A program made the position numbers and the translations under genes. Positions 4,916-6,837 of a stretch of 6,837 nt of DNA are shown here, piece by piece; the stretch's first letter is position 1; each line of letters opens with the position of its first letter. The DNA is from Thermoplasmata archaeon (GTDB taxonomy: Archaea > Thermoplasmatota > Thermoplasmata > UBA184): contig DAHVAA010000084.1 of assembly GCA_027314845.1 (NCBI GenBank), positions 1-6,837 on the forward strand, written 5' to 3'. The notes below the pieces were generated by a model. It made no database searches. It had not been told where the DNA came from and saw nothing but the letters and a program-made list of their open reading frames with translations.

Positions 4916-5209
4916 ATGGCGGGAAAGGTTCCTCTCTCCGAGCAGCTCGGCGCGGACGCCTTCGACACGGACTCCACGACTCATCTGACGCTCTCGGACC
5001 CCGCGCTCTGCCAGAGCTGCCGGGAGAAGCCGTGCATTCGGGTCTGCCCGGCAGAGGTCTACTCCTGGGATTCCGACCGTCTTCGCATTCGCTACGAGAA
5101 CTGCCTCGAGACCGGTGCGTGCCGGATCGCCTGCGAGAAGCTCGGCAACCGGGCGCTCGTTTGGGCGTTTCCGAACGCCGGTCGAGGAGTCCAGTACCGA
5201 CTGGGCTAG
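4916..5209 (+). CDS. fixX: FixX-like ferredoxin with a missing cluster cysteine
   Basis: The protein has 97 residues. The FixX architecture is clear: HLTLSDPALCQSCREKPC (23-40), VCPAEVYSW (43-51), YENCLETGACRIAC (60-73), then W.FPNAGRGVQYRLG at the end (83-97), the usual FixX tail. FixX proteins are small cytoplasmic ferredoxins that pass electrons together with FixABC or an ETF:quinone oxidoreductase. The cysteines are Cys32, 35, 40, 44 (C-x2-C-x4-C-x3-CP) and Cys63, 69, 73. In the second motif the family's CLECGxC is CLETGAC here, so Thr66 stands where a cysteine is expected; the codon is ACC, not close to a cysteine codon. One cluster is therefore probably altered ([3Fe-4S]) or lost. No fixABC is visible in the window. 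Its neighbour downstream, after a 164 bp gap, is aprB, suggesting an electron-transfer role around Apr. Confidence 0.88.
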   Translation: MAGKVPLSEQLGADAFDTDSTTHLTLSDPALCQSCREKPCIRVCPAEVYSWDSDRLRIRYENCLETGACRIACEKLGNRALVWAFPNAGRGVQYRLG

Positions 5210-5277
5210 GCCGCCCCGCCTCGGGGAGGAGGCTCGGTTTCCCCCCGGAAGCTAATTTGGACAAATGTCGAAAGCGT

Positions 5278-5285
5278 CTTTATAG
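5278..5285 (+). promoter_or_regulatory. TATA box of the aprBA transcript
   Basis: CTTTATAG stands out in GC-rich surroundings and is preceded by a purine-rich CGAAAGCG (5269-5276) that fits an archaeal BRE. With the usual 25-27 base spacing, transcription would begin at about 5307-5310. That is just at an ATG (5309) that opens a 21-codon reading frame, which argues for a leaderless transcript. Confidence 0.6.
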
Positions 5286-5308
5286 CGCCGCCTTTCCGGG
5301 GCTCGGAC

Positions 5309-5374
5309 ATGCGGTCGGTTTCTCCGCTCTCCGCCCTCGCGGACCGAGCCTCGATCGCCCGCCCCGGTGAGTAA
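5309..5374 (+). CDS. Possible leader ORF (21 residues) upstream of aprB
   Basis: A short frame from ATG 5309 to TAA 5372-5374, whose final A is also the first base of the aprB ATG (TAATG). Its start falls at the predicted transcript start from the TATA box at 5278-5285, so it could be read without a Shine-Dalgarno site, and ribosomes ending there could restart directly on aprB. The peptide begins MRSVSPLSALADRA and ends ARPGE; it has no cysteine, membrane span or run of one amino acid that would suggest attenuation. GGTGA at 5366-5370 is a possible ribosome site for aprB. The chance that such a frame is random is not negligible in GC-rich DNA. Confidence 0.35.
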   Translation: MRSVSPLSALADRASIARPGE

Positions 5375-5820
5375 TGCCGACCTACGTTCGAACCGACAAG
5401 TGCAAGGGCTGCATGGAATGCGTCACGATCTGTCCGAGCGACATCATGCACATCGATGTCGCCCAGGGTCGGGCCTACAACATCGAGCCCGCGATGTGCT
5501 GGGAGTGTTACGCCTGCGTCAAGTCCTGTCCTGAGGCCGCGATCGAGGTTCGGGGGTACGCCGACTTTGCGCCCTTGAACCATTCGGTCCAACCGACCCG
5601 CACCACCGACAAGATCGAGTGGAAGATCCGGATGCGGAACGGTGACCTCAAGGAGTTCGTCTTCCCGATCCGCACCACCCCTTGGGATTCCATCCGGCCT
5701 CCGCAGGAGGCTCCCCCGCCGAGCGAGGAGGCGGCGGCGAGCGAGTTGCTCTCGTTCGAGCCGGACTACCTCGCCGTCGAGGCGCTGCCGACCTTGCCGA
5801 AGAAGGCCGGGTCCCCGTGA
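5374..5820 (+). CDS. aprB: Adenylylsulfate reductase beta subunit
   Basis: AprB, 148 residues, carries the two [4Fe-4S] clusters that take electrons to or from the FAD of AprA during interconversion of APS and sulfite in the cytoplasm. Cluster motifs are CKGCMECVTICP (10-21) and CWECYACVKSCP (42-53). The family-diagnostic stretch EVRGYADFAPL (58-68) follows, then KIEWKIRMRNG and FPIRTTPWDSI (97-107) and a C-terminal tail (EEAAASELL...) that wraps AprA in known structures. In the first motif, known AprBs have a several-residue insertion between the second and third cysteines; here spacing is the plain ferredoxin C-x2-C-x2-C-x3-CP. The start ATG at 5374 overlaps the leader ORF stop by one base, with GGTGA three bases away as a possible ribosome site. 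aprA follows after 16 bp. Confidence 0.97.
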   Translation: MPTYVRTDKCKGCMECVTICPSDIMHIDVAQGRAYNIEPAMCWECYACVKSCPEAAIEVRGYADFAPLNHSVQPTRTTDKIEWKIRMRNGDLKEFVFPIRTTPWDSIRPPQEAPPPSEEAAASELLSFEPDYLAVEALPTLPKKAGSP

Positions 5821-5836
5821 AGGAGAGGAGAATACG

Positions 5837-6837
5837 ATGACCGACGTACCGAGTCAACCCGTGACCCACACGGTCGATTGCGACGTGCTGATCGTAGGGG
5901 GTGGTTTCGCCGGCTGCGGCGCCGCGTTCGAGGCCCGTTACTGGGGCCGCGACCTCAAGGTCGTCGTCGCCGAGAAGGCCGCGATCGAGCGCAGCGGTGC
6001 GGTCGCCCAAGGGCTCAGCGCGATCAACTGCTACATGGGAATGCGATGGAACGAGAACCAGCCGGAGGACTTCGTCCGGTACGTGCGCAACGACCTCATG
6101 GGCCTCTCCCGGGAGGACCTGGTCTACGACATCGCGCGCCACGTCGACTCGACGGTCCACCTCTTCGAGGAGTGGGGCCTCCCGATCTTCACCGATCCCA
6201 ACACGGGAAAGTACGTTCGCGAGGGCCGCTGGCAGGTGATGATCCACGGCGAGTCTTACAAGCCAATCATCGCGGAGGCGACCCGCAAGTCGGCGAGCGA
6301 GGTCCACGAACGGATCATGGTCACCCACCTCCTCCACGACCAGCGCGACCCGAAGCGGGTCGCCGGCGCCGTCGGAGTGAACGTCCGGGATGGTTCCTTC
6401 TACGTCTTCCGCGCGAAAGCGGTCATCGTTTCCGCCGCCGGCGCTTCGCACATCTACCGCCCCCGTTCGGCGGGCGAGGGGTCCGGTCGAACCTGGTACC
6501 CCCCGTGGGCCTCCGGGTCGGCCTACGCGCTCCTGATCCAGATGGGCGCGGAGATGACCCAGATGGAGAACCGGCTCGTCGTCACCCGATTCAAGGACGG
6601 TTACGGGCCGGTCGGGGCGTGGTTCCTCCTCCTCAAAGCGATCGCGACCAATGCCGCGGGCGAGTCGTACGAGACGGCCCGGCTTCCCGAGCTGCGCGAG
6701 CGAGTGGGCGCCTACGCCGACGCGAAGCCGATGCCGACGTGTCTCCGCAATCACCTGATGCTTCAGGAGATCCTGGCCGGTCGGGGCCCCATCCTCCTCC
6801 ATACCGAGCGAGTCCTCGACACTCCCGAGAAAGAGTC
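5837..6837 (+). CDS. aprA: Adenylylsulfate reductase alpha subunit, N-terminal half (cut by window edge)
   Basis: 333 complete codons, about half of the usual ~610-660 residue AprA; the gene continues past the right edge. AprA is the FAD-containing catalytic subunit. Visible marks: DVLIVGGGFAGCGAAFEA (16-33) for FAD binding, ERSGAVAQGLSAINCYMG (51-68), FVRYVRNDLMGL (79-90), LVYDIARHVDSTVHLFEEWG (95-114), GRWQVMIHGESYKP (130-143), RPRSAGEGSGRTWYPPW (208-224) and RFKDGYGPVGAWF (251-263). Residues corresponding to the substrate-binding Asn74, Trp234 and Arg265 of the Archaeoglobus enzyme appear present (Asn64, Trp220 or Trp224, Arg251); the catalytic histidine near 398 lies beyond the edge. Cys65 in INCYMG replaces the usual small or aromatic residue. 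The ATG at 5837 has GGAG (5827-5830) six bases upstream. With no dsrAB, sat or qmo in view, the direction of the reaction is undecided. Confidence 0.98.
   Translation, partial: MTDVPSQPVTHTVDCDVLIVGGGFAGCGAAFEARYWGRDLKVVVAEKAAIERSGAVAQGLSAINCYMGMRWNENQPEDFVRYVRNDLMGLSREDLVYDIARHVDSTVHLFEEWGLPIFTDPNTGKYVREGRWQVMIHGESYKPIIAEATRKSASEVHERIMVTHLLHDQRDPKRVAGAVGVNVRDGSFYVFRAKAVIVSAAGASHIYRPRSAGEGSGRTWYPPWASGSAYALLIQMGAEMTQMENRLVVTRFKDGYGPVGAWFLLLKAIATNAAGESYETARLPELRERVGAYADAKPMPTCLRNHLMLQEILAGRGPILLHTERVLDTPEKE

Noticed and set aside
5214..5226. Small inverted repeat CCCCG-CCT-CGGGG after the FixX-like gene, possible terminator
   Set aside because: Only a 5 bp stem, without a clear T run straight after; such pairs are common by chance in GC-rich DNA.
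5648..6802. Open frame of 384 codons on the minus strand, opposite aprB/aprA
   Set aside because: It is the antisense shadow of aprA in GC-rich DNA; the plus-strand product matches AprA along its whole length.

Overview
The window is GC-rich and almost completely packed with genes. It looks archaeal: TATA-like AT islands sit in otherwise GC-rich gaps, one start codon falls where a leaderless transcript would begin, and the gene content (Mrp-type ATPase, FixX-like ferredoxin, DUF1059, DsrE2/TusA sulfur carriers, AprBA) is typical of sulfur-metabolising archaea. A GC-rich member of Thermoplasmatota or a related lineage would fit. That placement is inference, and no rRNA or other marker gene is present to confirm it.

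Minus strand, about 4595 down to 1. A long run of eleven genes is read leftwards from an AT island near 4652. Order: an Mrp/NBP35-type P-loop ATPase; a small unknown protein (orf81); three small DsrE/DsrF/DsrH-like proteins; an unknown 131-residue protein; then, after a ~50-75 bp AT-rich gap, a TusA (CPMP), two DsrE2-type proteins, a second TusA (CPGP), and an SQR-like FAD oxidoreductase cut by the left edge. Six junctions overlap (five by exactly 4 bases, ATGA or GTGA; one by 8) and the others are 23-27 bp apart, so this reads as one or two operons for handling protein-bound sulfane sulfur: SQR-like flavoprotein, TusA carriers, and DsrE-family transferases.

Plus strand, about 4717 to the right edge. 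Diverging from the ATPase are a 59-residue DUF1059 protein and a FixX-like ferredoxin that lacks one of its usual cluster cysteines. A 164 bp gap follows with a good TATA box. Then come aprB and aprA (adenylylsulfate reductase beta and alpha), with aprA running off the right edge. Between the TATA box and aprB lies a possible 21-codon leader ORF, whose ATG is at the expected transcription start and whose stop codon overlaps the aprB start.

Together the window links sulfane-sulfur transfer (SQR/TusA/DsrE) to sulfite/APS interconversion (AprBA). No dsrAB, dsrC, sat, qmo or hdr genes are visible, so the direction of flux (oxidation or reduction) cannot be decided here. Most notable are the compact DsrEFH-like trio in which only the DsrE member has cysteines, the Mrp ATPase without its CxxC pair, the ferredoxin with a missing ligand, and the leader ORF before aprB.
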